A DNA stretch of 64,000 nucleotides from Croceitalea rosinachiae (GCF_031846445.1 NZ_JAVRHR010000003.1:310001-374000); one strand, 5' to 3'. Counted from the stretch's first letter, positions 25,550 to 35,873 are shown. A program made the numbers and translations. The notes: generated by a model from the letters alone, not told the origin.

Positions 25550-28500
25550 TTAAAATGCTAGGTTTAACCCCAATGTATAGACTCTGGCTTGTGGTGCCGA
25601 ATAAAAAGTAGTACCGGAATTGGTATTCGAAATTGCCGAATCATCTGATGATTCGGGGTCATAGCCCCTATAATCTGTAAAGGTCAACAAGTTCAGACCA
25701 CTGGTATAAATGCGAACTCTGCTCATCCCTATTCGGTCCAATACTTGTTGTGGTAGGGAATATCCTATGGTGATATTTCGCAATCTGATGAAGTCTGCAT
25801 CCTGCATATAACGGGTACTTTCTGAATGCCCATTGTTCTCAAACAACCTTGCCTGCGGTACATCGGTGATATCACCTGGGTTTTGCCACCTTCTATCAAA
25901 AACATATTGGTCTTGATTGTCAAGACCATTACCAAGACCGGCTTCTTGAAATCTACCTGCATTATTGTAACGTTGACCACCCCATTGACCCTGAAAGGTG
26001 AATGAAAAATCAAGACTTTTATAGTTGAAATTACTTGAAAGGCCTGCTATTACATCAGGATTTGGATTACCAGCTACAATGCGCTCTGCGGCTGTTGGGT
26101 CGTTGGTAGTATTTTTGTTCATGCTACCATCAGGATTCTCTGTGTTCAGTACATAGAGTGCATCGCCATTGGCTGGATCTACACCTGCATATTCCAATAA
26201 GAAGAAGGAGTTTATGGGTTCACCCTCTCTAAGAATATTTCTAACTGTTATTAAATCCTCACCGTTGGGTAGATTGGTTATCTTGTTTTTGTTGATAGCG
26301 AAATTTAGGTTGGTCTTCCATGTCAAGTTCTGCGTTTGAATGTTTATTGTGTTCAATGAAAACTCAAAACCTTCATTTTCTAGATTACCAATATTTTGTA
26401 ATACCCGATGCGATGGTAATAAAGCCTCAAACGGAACTCGGGTATTGAACAACAGATCTTTGGTTTTCTTTTTGTAGTAGTCTACTTCACCTGAAATTCG
26501 ATTATTTAAGAACCCGAAATCAAGTCCAAAATTGATTTGCTCGGTTTCTTCCCATTTTAAATCAGGATTTGCACCTTGCGTAAATTCCAGTGCCGACTCG
26601 CCATTATAACTAGCTCCACCAAAAAGTCCCAAACTACCAAAATTAGCAATAGGTGTGTTACCATTGATACCCCAGCTACCGCGTAATTTTAAATAAGAAA
26701 GAATGGAGCTCTCCGATAGGAAATCTTCTTCTGATATAATCCATCCAGCTGATGCTGCAGGAAAATATCCAAACTGATTTTCTGCACCAAATCGAGAAGA
26801 ACCGTCACGTCGAATACTTGCCTTAAAAAGATATTTGCCCTTATAATCATAAGTTGCTCTAGCAAAATAGGACAGTTGAGCCCAATTGGTAAAGGTGCCA
26901 TCACCAGCGGAGATTTGCGCTGCACTTGCTACAGATTTAAAGTCATCAGTCGGAAAACCATCACCAGTAACCGATGTGGTTCTATTTTTAAATCTGGTAA
27001 AGTTGGAACCCAGTACAAATGCGAAGTTGGAAAACTCTCCAAAAGTGGTGTCATAGGTCATATAATTGTTTGTTGAGATAATCTCGGCTCCGTTATCAGA
27101 GGCAAAAGTCTGCCCATTGGTAGATTGAAATGGTGCTAATCTACCCGTGTTACGATCTACGGTTTGGTTTAGGTAATCATATCCCAGTTCAGTTTGAAAT
27201 CTTAGTTTTTCCATTAACTTGATTTCGGCAAAAACTTTCCCCAACAACCTTCTTTGTTTTGATGTGCGAAAAGAAAATCGATCTTGTAACAAAAAGTTTG
27301 CATACAGGGTATTACTATTGATATCCCCATTTGATAAAAAAGCAGGTGCCGTGGGAATTTGTGCAATGGCTTGCATTGGTGTCAAAAAAGAAGCATCGCT
27401 TGATATTCTATCAATAACAGTGCTGGCATAACTTGAGTTTAAACCTAGTTTTAACCAGTCATTGACTTTATGGTCAATATTCGCTCTTACCGTATAACGC
27501 TCTAGGGTATTACCCCTGATAATACCTTCATTATCAGTGTATGCACCAGATATAAAACTCCTTGTTTTTTCATTACCGCCGGAAACGGATAAATTGACAT
27601 TTTGCACATAACTATCTTGAAAGGCAAAATCTTGCCAATCGGTATCAACGTTTCTAAAATCTTGGTCTCCAGCAAAACCTTGAAGCAGGCCATCCACTGT
27701 TAATCCGCGATCTGCCAAGAAATTGGTATTTGCTTCAGCTTCTTCCAAAAGCTCTATATAGTCTTCTCCATTTAACCAATCTCTTGTATTTGAAGGTTCA
27801 CCATAGCTGGTTGAAACATCCAATGAAACGACGGACTTACCTTGATTACCTCTTTTTGTGGTAATCAAAATCACCCCATTGGTACCTTTAGCCCCGAAGA
27901 TGGCGGCAGCCGAAGCATCTTTGAGTATATCAATGGATGCAATATCATTTGGGTTTAATGCTAATAACGGATTGGTAGGCGCTGTTGTTGAAGAAATATC
28001 ATTATTGTTCATTTCTATACCATCTATTACGAACAAAGGTTGTTGTGATGCCGTGACCGAAGACAGTCCCCTAATTGTAATGTTAAGTCCACCATCCAAC
28101 TTACCGTTAGTTTGGGTAATTTGAACCCCCGGGGCCTTGCCTATTAAAGCTGCCTGAAAACTAGGTGTAGCAATACCACCAATCTGGTCCGCCTCAATCT
28201 TTGCAATGTTGTCCGTGACTTTTCTTTTAATCTGGGTACCAAACCCAACTACCACCACTTCATCTAAGGCTTCGGCATCTTCTTGTAGCTGAATGTTGAT
28301 TACATTCTGGTCGCCAACCGTTCTTCTCTCGGTTCTAAGCCCGAGATAAGTAAAAACCAAAATCTGACCATAACTTACTGTAATGGCGTAATTTCCATCA
28401 AAATCTGTTTGCGTTCCATTCGTTGTACTTTCAACAATAACATTGACACCCGGCAATGGTACTCCATCAAAATCGGTCACTGTTCCTGTTACGTTTTTTT

Positions 28501-28567
28501 GTTGTGCAAAAACTGAAAAAACTCCCATTAAAAAGAGCATGCACAGCCATTTAGTCCTGTTTTTCAT
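25550..28567 (-). CDS. SusC/RagA-like TonB-dependent outer-membrane transporter
   Basis: 1005 residues. After a signal peptide (VFSVFAQQ) comes a carboxypeptidase-D-like beta-sandwich (TGTVTDFDGVPLPGVNVIVE), then the TonB box/plug with DEVVVVGFGTQ and the FVIDGIEM and SIDILKDASAAAIFGAKG segments, and a 22-strand barrel ending VYTLGLNLAF. There is no N-terminal STN domain, so it does not signal through an anti-sigma factor. It imports a ligand captured by SusD. Its 230-base upstream region is repeated imperfectly beyond susD and contains two AAAyGTTTAC words that could be operators for the AraC-type regulator next door. Confidence 0.95.
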   Translation of the reverse strand: MKNRTKWLCMLFLMGVFSVFAQQKNVTGTVTDFDGVPLPGVNVIVESTTNGTQTDFDGNYAITVSYGQILVFTYLGLRTERRTVGDQNVINIQLQEDAEALDEVVVVGFGTQIKRKVTDNIAKIEADQIGGIATPSFQAALIGKAPGVQITQTNGKLDGGLNITIRGLSSVTASQQPLFVIDGIEMNNNDISSTTAPTNPLLALNPNDIASIDILKDASAAAIFGAKGTNGVILITTKRGNQGKSVVSLDVSTSYGEPSNTRDWLNGEDYIELLEEAEANTNFLADRGLTVDGLLQGFAGDQDFRNVDTDWQDFAFQDSYVQNVNLSVSGGNEKTRSFISGAYTDNEGIIRGNTLERYTVRANIDHKVNDWLKLGLNSSYASTVIDRISSDASFLTPMQAIAQIPTAPAFLSNGDINSNTLYANFLLQDRFSFRTSKQRRLLGKVFAEIKLMEKLRFQTELGYDYLNQTVDRNTGRLAPFQSTNGQTFASDNGAEIISTNNYMTYDTTFGEFSNFAFVLGSNFTRFKNRTTSVTGDGFPTDDFKSVASAAQISAGDGTFTNWAQLSYFARATYDYKGKYLFKASIRRDGSSRFGAENQFGYFPAASAGWIISEEDFLSESSILSYLKLRGSWGINGNTPIANFGSLGLFGGASYNGESALEFTQGANPDLKWEETEQINFGLDFGFLNNRISGEVDYYKKKTKDLLFNTRVPFEALLPSHRVLQNIGNLENEGFEFSLNTINIQTQNLTWKTNLNFAINKNKITNLPNGEDLITVRNILREGEPINSFFLLEYAGVDPANGDALYVLNTENPDGSMNKNTTNDPTAAERIVAGNPNPDVIAGLSSNFNYKSLDFSFTFQGQWGGQRYNNAGRFQEAGLGNGLDNQDQYVFDRRWQNPGDITDVPQARLFENNGHSESTRYMQDADFIRLRNITIGYSLPQQVLDRIGMSRVRIYTSGLNLLTFTDYRGYDPESSDDSAISNTNSGTTFYSAPQARVYTLGLNLAF

Positions 28568-28603
28568 ACTTAACTATTATTTTGAGTTAGAATGCAGGTA
28601 CGA

Positions 28604-28791
28604 CCCCGAAGTTTTGATAACTAATTCAAATAATTACTCTTGTAGTAGATGAGACCAAAGTCTAATCTTTTTATGTAAGTGCAAATGTCTCAGGGCTGCC
28701 TACATTTTTAAGTTATTAACTCAAATTAACAGTGTGGCAAGGGGTTTTCGGGAAATTCCTATAAACGTTTACCTACCCGATAAATGTTTAC
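28604..28791. repeat. Imperfect long direct repeat, copy 2 (susC upstream region)
   Basis: About 188 bases aligned with 23914-24090 and in the same orientation, so the two copies bracket susD and susC. This copy covers almost the whole region between susC and the AraC regulator gene and should therefore hold the susC promoter and leader. Confidence 0.6.
28763..28791. promoter_or_regulatory. Putative operator upstream of susC
   Basis: AAACGTTTAC (28763-28772) and AAATGTTTAC (28782-28791), two near-identical ten-base words in direct orientation with a 19-base period, about 200 bases upstream of susC. Spaced direct half-sites are usual for AraC-type regulators, and one is encoded immediately beyond. 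Copy 1 of the long repeat keeps the layout but has decayed words. Confidence 0.45.
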
Positions 28792-28798
28792 TATCAAT

Positions 28799-30334
28799 TT
28801 ACGCTTGTAGTATAATAGGTATCTCTCTTTGAAATTGACTTGGGGTTAAGTTTGTATCTTTTTTGAAGGCCTTGTTGAAAGTTACTTTATTATTATAGCC
28901 AACTTCGTAAGCTACATCTATGATATTTAAATTACGTCGTTGGTCATCAATCAACATTTTTTTTGCTTCTTCAATCCTATACTTGTTGACCAATTCGTGG
29001 AAACTAAGGTTAAAGTGCTCATTAATAACCTGTGAGGCGTTATGTCTAGAGGTATTTAGTTTTTGGGCAACCATTTCAAGACTAATATCGTTTTCTTTAT
29101 AAATTTTTTCATTCTTAAATAGTTGCTCTAAATGGTTTTTAAGTTCTATAGAAAGACTGGTAGTCAATCCTGATTTTTCATATTTTGGAAATAAGCGATT
29201 CGCATAAGAAACGACTCCATTGAAAACATTTGGTTGAATATTTGCAGAATATCCTATATATAAAACCATAAGTGCCATGCTTCCAACTTGAAAATGAAAG
29301 AAAAAACCAGATAATATATTGTTACTTATTAGGATCCCATAAATAAAGTAAGACAGAATATATAGAAAATGAATGTGATACAGGTTACGCTGCCATAATC
29401 TATTTTGCTTTTTAACTTTTTTTCTTTTGATACTTTTCAGGTACATTTTTCGTATGAAATATCCATATATAATTAATGAAAAAAGTTTTAGAACGACTAT
29501 AATTGCCAGCGTATCCGAATCTGAAGCTTCCGTACTATTTCGAACTCGATCTAACATGAGATTTAATTTTTCACTACCAGTAAGTGAGTATGTAGGAATG
29601 AGATAAATTAGAATTAGAACAGTAGGAATTAAATGTATTAAATCACTCTTTTTAAATGAGTAATTATGTACTATTTTTTTGAAATATAAAAAGAGTAGAG
29701 GACCATATAAAAAAGAAAAGCAGGTTGACATTCTATATGAATGTGGGTACTCAAATTGATAGTTAGATATTAGTAGCCCAATATGAAATATGAAATAGGT
29801 GTGGATAAAAATAAAACCACATATTAGTAGTCTTGCCGGGAGTTTTATTTTTCTATTAAAATTTAAAATTAAGAAAGTATAGAATCCTATAAATGCTATA
29901 AAAAGGTAAAAGAAAGCCCAAAAATTTAGCTTTGAGCTATACTTATTTAGTATTGTCATGAATTCTTCGGAACTTCTGATTCTATCAAATCCTTCATGAT
30001 TTAAAAAGTCTGTGTTGAATTCTAAAAGGAAATATGATTCCAAGTAATTAGTCGATTTTCCGGCATTGCCAAGTCCAGCTTCACAAAGTGCTAATTTTTT
30101 AAGAAACTTTGATTTATCGACTCCTTTTCGCTCTATACCTTTTTCATACAATAAGATGGCTTTGTCAAAGCGCTGAATATTATAGTAATAATCTGCCCAC
30201 CGAATGGAGTCCTGTGGATAGGCCAAGTTGACGTTCTTATTTTCAAGTATTGTATATGAAGTTGTAATTGCGCCAAATACAATTTTTGTAGCTAGCAGGA
30301 ACAAGAGAAATGTGTAAACTTTCGATGGTCCCAT
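28799..30334 (-). CDS. Membrane-anchored AraC-type transcriptional regulator
   Basis: 511 residues in three parts. First a signal/membrane segment and a TPR-like stretch (SIRWADYYYNIQRFDKAILLYEKGIERKG), then about seven membrane helices (residues 135-380), then a cytoplasmic AraC helix-turn-helix pair (DISLEMVAQKLNTSRHNASQVINEH and IIDVAYEVGYNNKVTFNKAFK). Such proteins sense an envelope signal and bind DNA from the membrane. The gene ends only eight bases from paired AAAyGTTTAC words upstream of susC, making susCD the obvious target, which is inference from position. Confidence 0.85.
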   Translation of the reverse strand: MGPSKVYTFLLFLLATKIVFGAITTSYTILENKNVNLAYPQDSIRWADYYYNIQRFDKAILLYEKGIERKGVDKSKFLKKLALCEAGLGNAGKSTNYLESYFLLEFNTDFLNHEGFDRIRSSEEFMTILNKYSSKLNFWAFFYLFIAFIGFYTFLILNFNRKIKLPARLLICGFIFIHTYFIFHIGLLISNYQFEYPHSYRMSTCFSFLYGPLLFLYFKKIVHNYSFKKSDLIHLIPTVLILIYLIPTYSLTGSEKLNLMLDRVRNSTEASDSDTLAIIVVLKLFSLIIYGYFIRKMYLKSIKRKKVKKQNRLWQRNLYHIHFLYILSYFIYGILISNNILSGFFFHFQVGSMALMVLYIGYSANIQPNVFNGVVSYANRLFPKYEKSGLTTSLSIELKNHLEQLFKNEKIYKENDISLEMVAQKLNTSRHNASQVINEHFNLSFHELVNKYRIEEAKKMLIDDQRRNLNIIDVAYEVGYNNKVTFNKAFKKDTNLTPSQFQREIPIILQA

Positions 30335-30704
30335 ATGATTGATGAATTAGCGCTAATTACAAGTTAGAAAATGCGTAGAGTTGATTTGTTAAAAAAAACT
30401 TAAAAAAAGTAAACCCCGATAAGAAATTACCTTTTGGACACTAAGAAAATTGATGAAAAAGAGAAGAAAATCAAGCTGTTGAATATAAAATTACTAGGTG
30501 TAAAACAAAAACCGGTGTGAGAACACCGGTTTTAAACTAACTAACTCAAAAAAATGCTAACTCAAATAACTTGTACAAAATTCAATTAATCTTTCATTCA
30601 AAAGGTTAATTAAACTTTAGCAATTTGTTATAATTGCTTTGTTTTCTTGAAGTTATAACGGGCTTTAAACTAGTTTATTGTAGGCAATTAATATTAAATA
30701 ATCG
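30335..30704. other. 370-base intergenic region
   Basis: No convincing gene. It contains the hairpin at 30507-30533 and, on the plus strand just after it, repeated CTAACTCAAA words leading to an 11-codon ATG frame at 30552. The layout hairpin, CTAACTCAAA, ATG recalls leaders of flavobacterial susC genes, so it might be a remnant; the evidence is thin. Confidence 0.4.
30507..30533 (-). terminator. Hairpin, likely terminator
   Basis: AAAACCGGTGT and ACACCGGTTTT form an 11-base perfect stem with a five-base loop. The T-rich side is better on the minus strand, so it could end the DUF4197 transcript about 170 bases after its stop. Confidence 0.65.
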
Positions 30705-31406
30705 TTAATCTTGAAGAGTGAACACTCTCTTTAGCAAATCAGTGGTTCTAGAAGAAACCTTTGTACGAATTTCCTTTTCTTCAATAGCAATCATAGTATA
30801 AACACCTTTTAGAGCTTCTTGGGTAACATATTCTGTCAAATCAGGATTAACATCGGTTGTGAGAGGTAAAGTATTGTATTTTGTAATGAGATTATTCCAT
30901 ATTTTATCGGCGCCAACTTTTTTAAAGGATTGTTCAATAATTGGGTTGAATTTTGAATAGAGCTTTGTGTTCGTTTGTTGCTCAAGATATGAAGTTGCTG
31001 CATTGTCTGAACCGAGTAGAATATTTTTTGCATCGGTAAAACTCATGTTTTTAACTGCATTGACAAATATGGGTGTAGCCTCACCAACCGCATCTTCTGC
31101 AGCACTGTTCAATATTTTAAGTCCTTCATCAGCTAATTTTCCTAGGCCAATATCCCTTAAAGTTTTGTCAACTTTTCTAAGTTCTTCTGGGAGTAGAATT
31201 TTCACTAACTCATTCTTGAAGAATCCATCTTGTGAACTCAACTTGCTAACTTGCTTCTCAATACCAAAATTTAAAGCCTGCTTTAGACCGTTTGCAATCT
31301 CTTCATTGCCAAGAGTGCCGCTTTGAGGCAGCTGGTTGACAACTTGTTGTAATTCGTTACAAGCAAACAGTTGAAATACGATAAAACATAAGATTATTTT
31401 TCTCAT
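30705..31406 (-). CDS. DUF4197 lipoprotein
   Basis: 233 residues with lipobox LFAC after a short signal. The body matches DUF4197: GTLGNEEIANGLKQALNFGIEKQVSKLS, then ILLPEELRKVDKTLRDIGLG, and a C-terminal TEYVTQEALKGVYTMIAIEEKEIRT. Members are helical envelope proteins of unknown role. It lies 37 bases downstream of purU on the same strand and may be co-transcribed. Confidence 0.85.
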   Translation of the reverse strand: MRKIILCFIVFQLFACNELQQVVNQLPQSGTLGNEEIANGLKQALNFGIEKQVSKLSSQDGFFKNELVKILLPEELRKVDKTLRDIGLGKLADEGLKILNSAAEDAVGEATPIFVNAVKNMSFTDAKNILLGSDNAATSYLEQQTNTKLYSKFNPIIEQSFKKVGADKIWNNLITKYNTLPLTTDVNPDLTEYVTQEALKGVYTMIAIEEKEIRTKVSSRTTDLLKRVFTLQD

Positions 31407-31443
31407 TTCAATTTTTTATAAAGTTAAAGACTGTGGCTTTGGT

Positions 31444-32292
31444 CTAGGTAAAAATAACAGTCTTATTATTATATACCATAGTTTTACGTTCTAAATGAAG
31501 TTTTACTGCTCTGGAAAGCACAATCTTTTCCAAATCACGGCCTTTGGTAATAAAATCTTGAATGCTATGAGAATGCGATACAGTAGTTACATCCTGATCA
31601 ATTATCGGTCCTGCATCCAATTCTTCGGTTACATAATGGCTAGTGGCCCCTATTATTTTAACGCCTCGCTCATAAGCTGCATGGTAAGGTCTTGCCCCGG
31701 CAAAAGCTGGTAAAAAAGAATGATGTATGTTGATGATTTTATTTGGGTATACTGAAATAAGGTCTGGACTAATAATTTGCATATAACGCGCAAGAACGAT
31801 GAAATCAACGGCTTTTTCTTTTAAAAGTTTAAGCTGCTCTTTTTCTGCTTTGTCTTTAGTTGTTTTCGTAACGGCAATACAGTGAAAAGGAATCGCGAAC
31901 TGATCGGCAATGTATTCTAAATCTTTATGATTGCTTATTATAAAGGGTATTTCCACATTTAATTCCCCTGAATTGTACCTGCTCAACAAGTCGTACAAGC
32001 AATGATTATACTTAGAAACAAAGAGCGCCATTTTGAGCCTTATTCCGGCCATATGCATGCTCCATTTCATTTGATAAGGGGACGCCAAGTCATTCTGAAA
32101 ACCTTTTTTTAAGTTCTTTAAGGAAATGTCGGTTTGGAATTCACTCTCTAATCGCATGAAAAACACCCCTGTTTCCAAATCTACATGCTGATCTAAATAA
32201 ATGATATTTCCTCCTTTTACATGTAAAAAGTTGGTAACTGCGCTAATAATGCCCACGCCATCTGCACAATGAATTAAAATAGTAAGCTTCAT
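31444..32292 (-). CDS. purU: Formyltetrahydrofolate deformylase
   Basis: 282 residues. It hydrolyses 10-formyl-THF to formate and THF, balancing one-carbon pools for purine synthesis. The N-terminal ACT domain is visible (LTILIHCADGVGIISAVTNFL, about 1-80) and is followed by the formyltransferase fold with NIHHSFLPAF and GATSHYVTEELDAGPIIDQD, which holds the active-site His and Asp. Divergent from icmF with a 140-base shared upstream region. Confidence 0.93.
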   Translation of the reverse strand: MKLTILIHCADGVGIISAVTNFLHVKGGNIIYLDQHVDLETGVFFMRLESEFQTDISLKNLKKGFQNDLASPYQMKWSMHMAGIRLKMALFVSKYNHCLYDLLSRYNSGELNVEIPFIISNHKDLEYIADQFAIPFHCIAVTKTTKDKAEKEQLKLLKEKAVDFIVLARYMQIISPDLISVYPNKIINIHHSFLPAFAGARPYHAAYERGVKIIGATSHYVTEELDAGPIIDQDVTTVSHSHSIQDFITKGRDLEKIVLSRAVKLHLERKTMVYNNKTVIFT

Positions 32293-32432
32293 AGATGATG
32301 TTTATGGGGTAAAATTATGCTATTCTAAAAAATGAACCTCTAAAACATATTTTTTTGTAAAATTATAAGCGTATGGCGTTTTTCTTTGCATTTATCGTAA
32401 ATTGCAATGAAATATGAGATCCTTTTTTATCA

Positions 32433-35400
32433 ATGGAGCAAGTCAAACCTTACACCCCAAAGAATAAAATACGAATAGTTACTGCTGCTTCTTTGTTTGA
32501 TGGTCATGATGCGGCTATAAATATCATGAGAAGAATTATTCAATCTACAGGTGTTGAAGTAATTCATCTAGGACATGACCGTAGTGTTGCTGAGGTGGTG
32601 GATTGTGCCATTCAAGAAGACGCAAATGCCATTGCAATGACATCATATCAAGGCGGACATAACGAGTATTTTAAATATATGTATGACTTGTTGCAAGAAA
32701 AAGGCGCAGGGAATATTAAGATTTTTGGCGGTGGCGGCGGTGTAATTCTTCCTAAGGAAATCAAAGTATTAATGGATTATGGGATTACTCGAATCTATTC
32801 TCCTGATGATGGTAGGGAATTGGGTCTACAGGGAATGATCAATGATTTGGTAAAAAGTTGCGATACACAAGTGCCAAAGCTTATGCTATCTGAGGGAGAT
32901 TCAGTTGAGAAAGCATTAGGTGAAAAGGACGTGAATGTCATTTCTAGATTAATTTCATTAGCAGAGAATCGTCATGAAGAATTTGAAACTCACTTTTCAA
33001 GTATTGGAATTGATGAATCAGTTCCTGTTTTAGGAATTACTGGTACTGGTGGTGCAGGCAAATCTAGTTTGGTAGATGAATTGATAAGAAGGTTTTTATT
33101 GGACTTTCCTAATAAGCATATCGGGGTTGTTTCTGTTGACCCATCAAAACGAAAAACAGGCGGAGCGTTGTTAGGAGACAGAATTCGTATGAATGCCATT
33201 AAAAATGGGCGTGTTTATATGCGCTCTTTGGCAACACGCCAGTCTAATTTGGCATTGTCAAAATATGTAAACGAGGCGGTTCAGATTTTAAAAGCAGCAC
33301 AATATGACTTGATCATTCTGGAGACTTCGGGCATTGGGCAATCTGATACGGAAATTTTAGAGCACAGTAATGTATCCTTATATGTAATGACGCCAGAATT
33401 TGGTGCTGCCACTCAATTGGAAAAGATTGATATGCTCGATTTTGCAGATATTGTCGCTATCAATAAGTTTGATAAGCGTGGTGCATTGGATGCTATTAGG
33501 GATGTAAAAAAGCAATACGTTCGTAATCATAATCTTTGGGAAGTAAATCATAATGATCTACCTATTTACGGAACCATAGCTTCACAATTCAATGACCCGG
33601 GGATGAATCGTTTGTATAAAACGGTTATGGATACTTTAGAGAATAAAACTCAGACCGATTTAAAATCTGGCTTCATACTAGTCCATGATGAAGCTAAGAA
33701 ACAATTCATTATTCCACCATCAAGAACTAGGTACTTGTCAGAGATTGCAGAAAGTAATAGAATTTACGATAACCAAGCAAAAACTCAGGCAAGAATTGCT
33801 CAAAAATTGTACGGAATATATATCACGATTGAATCAATCTTAAACCTTAACAGTTCAGTACTTCTCGATAAATCAGGTTTGGATGTAGAGTGGTTGTTAT
33901 CAAACTCAACAGATGAAAATCATGACTTACTTGAGTTACTTATTTCCGAGTTTGATAAATTGAAAATGGATTTAAACCCCTATAATTGGCAATTAATCGT
34001 AAATTGGAATGAGGTCTTCAAAAAATACAAGGCCCCTACGTATTCTTTTAAGGTAAGGGATAAAAATATAGAGATTGAAACACATTCAACCTCTTTGTCG
34101 CATTCTAAGATCCCTAAAGTTGCACTGCCAAAGTATCAAGCTTGGGGAGATTTATTGACTTGGATGTTACAAGAAAATGTACCAGGTGAATTTCCATATA
34201 CTGCCGGTATTTACCCTTTTAAAAGAACTGGTGAAGACCCTACTAGAATGTTTGCAGGTGAAGGGGGGCCGGAACGTACCAATCGTAGATTTCATTATGT
34301 GAGTTTAGGAATGTCCGCTAAGCGACTTTCAACCGCATTTGATTCAGTCACACTTTATGGACATGACCCGGATAAACGTCCAGATATTTATGGAAAAATT
34401 GGTAATGCCGGTGTATCTATTTGTTGTTTAGACGATGCCAAAAAATTATACTCAGGATTTGATTTGAGTGACCCCATGACATCAGTAAGCATGACCATTA
34501 ATGGCCCAGCCCCCATGTTATTAGGATTTTTTATGAATACTGCCATTGATCAGAATTGTGAAAAATATATTCGTAGGAATTCTTTAACAAAAGAGGTAGA
34601 AACCAAAATCAAGAAGATTTATCTAGAAAAAAAAGTAGAAAGACCAAAGTATTTTGGAGAATTGCCTGAAGGTAACGACGGCCTTGGTCTTTTTCTGCTC
34701 GGAGTAACAGGCGATCAGGTTTTACCTGCAGATATTTATGAACGGATAAAATCTGAGACTTTAAATCAGGTCAGAGGTACTGTACAAGCAGATATTTTAA
34801 AAGAAGATCAAGCGCAAAACACGTGCATTTTTTCTACTGAATTTGCTCTGCGCCTAATGGGGGACGTGCAATCCTATTTTATAATAAATAGAGTTCGAAA
34901 TTTTTACTCAGTTTCCATTTCAGGCTACCACATCGCTGAAGCTGGCGCTAACCCGATTTCTCAATTAGCATTTACTTTATCCAATGGGTTTACCTATGTG
35001 GAATATTACCTGAGCAGGGGCATGGACATCAATCAATTTGGACCTAACCTTTCCTTCTTTTTTTCAAATGGGATAGACCCCGAATATGCGGTAATTGGAA
35101 GAGTTGCTCGGCGAATTTGGGCAAAGGCAATGAAAGAAAAATATGGAGCTGGTCCGCGGGCACAAATGTTGAAGTACCACATTCAAACATCTGGTCGTAG
35201 CTTGCACGCACAAGAAATTGATTTTAATGATATTCGCACAACCTTACAGGCTCTATATGCTATCTATGATAATTGCAACTCTTTGCATACAAATGCTTAT
35301 GATGAAGCGATTACCACTCCAACTGAGGAATCTGTCCGCAGGGCTATGGCCATTCAGTTGATTATCAATAAAGAGCTAGGGCTAGCTAAAAATGAAAATC

Positions 35401-35873
35401 CATTACAAGGTTCATTTATTATTGAAGAACTTACCGATTTGGTTGAAGAAGCAGTATTGATAGAATTTGACCGAATTACGGAACGTGGGGGTGTTTTGGG
35501 TGCTATGGAGACGATGTACCAACGTTCAAAAATTCAAGAAGAGAGTCTTCACTACGAAACCCTAAAACATACAGGTGAATTTCCAATCATTGGGGTGAAT
35601 ACTTTTTTAAGCTCAAAAGGTTCTCCAACAATATTGCCAGCAGAAGTTATTAGGGCAACGCATGAAGAAAAAGAAAATCAGATTATTACCTTAAACAACT
35701 TGAAAATGGGTAATAGAAAGAAGTCAAATGTATTATTAAATGAACTTCAAGAAGCGGCAATTGCGAACCAAAATATTTTTGAAAAACTAATGGAAGTCAC
35801 TAAGTATTGCTCTTTAGGTGAAATAACGAATGCCCTGTTTGCGGTTGGCGGCCAGTACAGAAGGAACATGTAA
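32433..35873 (+). CDS. icmF: Fused isobutyryl-CoA mutase (IcmF)
   Basis: 1146 residues joining three parts in the IcmF order. A B12-binding domain comes first with D23-G-H25-D-A-A and the GGGGG segment (99-103). Next is a MeaB-like G-protein chaperone with P-loop GTGGAGKS (204-211), an ETSGIGQSD switch and NKFD. Last is the acyl-CoA mutase barrel (YPFKRTGEDPTRMFAGEGGPERTNRRFHY, then QTSGRSLH and NPLQGSF). It interconverts isobutyryl-CoA and n-butyryl-CoA, or similar acyl-CoAs, with adenosylcobalamin. No separate methylmalonyl-CoA mutase gene is in the window. The Lrp-type regulator downstream might respond to branched-chain amino acids. Confidence 0.93.
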   Translation: MEQVKPYTPKNKIRIVTAASLFDGHDAAINIMRRIIQSTGVEVIHLGHDRSVAEVVDCAIQEDANAIAMTSYQGGHNEYFKYMYDLLQEKGAGNIKIFGGGGGVILPKEIKVLMDYGITRIYSPDDGRELGLQGMINDLVKSCDTQVPKLMLSEGDSVEKALGEKDVNVISRLISLAENRHEEFETHFSSIGIDESVPVLGITGTGGAGKSSLVDELIRRFLLDFPNKHIGVVSVDPSKRKTGGALLGDRIRMNAIKNGRVYMRSLATRQSNLALSKYVNEAVQILKAAQYDLIILETSGIGQSDTEILEHSNVSLYVMTPEFGAATQLEKIDMLDFADIVAINKFDKRGALDAIRDVKKQYVRNHNLWEVNHNDLPIYGTIASQFNDPGMNRLYKTVMDTLENKTQTDLKSGFILVHDEAKKQFIIPPSRTRYLSEIAESNRIYDNQAKTQARIAQKLYGIYITIESILNLNSSVLLDKSGLDVEWLLSNSTDENHDLLELLISEFDKLKMDLNPYNWQLIVNWNEVFKKYKAPTYSFKVRDKNIEIETHSTSLSHSKIPKVALPKYQAWGDLLTWMLQENVPGEFPYTAGIYPFKRTGEDPTRMFAGEGGPERTNRRFHYVSLGMSAKRLSTAFDSVTLYGHDPDKRPDIYGKIGNAGVSICCLDDAKKLYSGFDLSDPMTSVSMTINGPAPMLLGFFMNTAIDQNCEKYIRRNSLTKEVETKIKKIYLEKKVERPKYFGELPEGNDGLGLFLLGVTGDQVLPADIYERIKSETLNQVRGTVQADILKEDQAQNTCIFSTEFALRLMGDVQSYFIINRVRNFYSVSISGYHIAEAGANPISQLAFTLSNGFTYVEYYLSRGMDINQFGPNLSFFFSNGIDPEYAVIGRVARRIWAKAMKEKYGAGPRAQMLKYHIQTSGRSLHAQEIDFNDIRTTLQALYAIYDNCNSLHTNAYDEAITTPTEESVRRAMAIQLIINKELGLAKNENPLQGSFIIEELTDLVEEAVLIEFDRITERGGVLGAMETMYQRSKIQEESLHYETLKHTGEFPIIGVNTFLSSKGSPTILPAEVIRATHEEKENQIITLNNLKMGNRKKSNVLLNELQEAAIANQNIFEKLMEVTKYCSLGEITNALFAVGGQYRRNM

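Noticed and set aside
30552..30587. 11-codon frame after repeated CTAACTCAAA words
   Set aside because: Too short and without conservation evidence; resemblance to a susC leader is only suggestive.
30967..31326. 119-codon plus-strand frame
   Set aside because: Lies wholly within the DUF4197 gene on the opposite strand and shows no motif.
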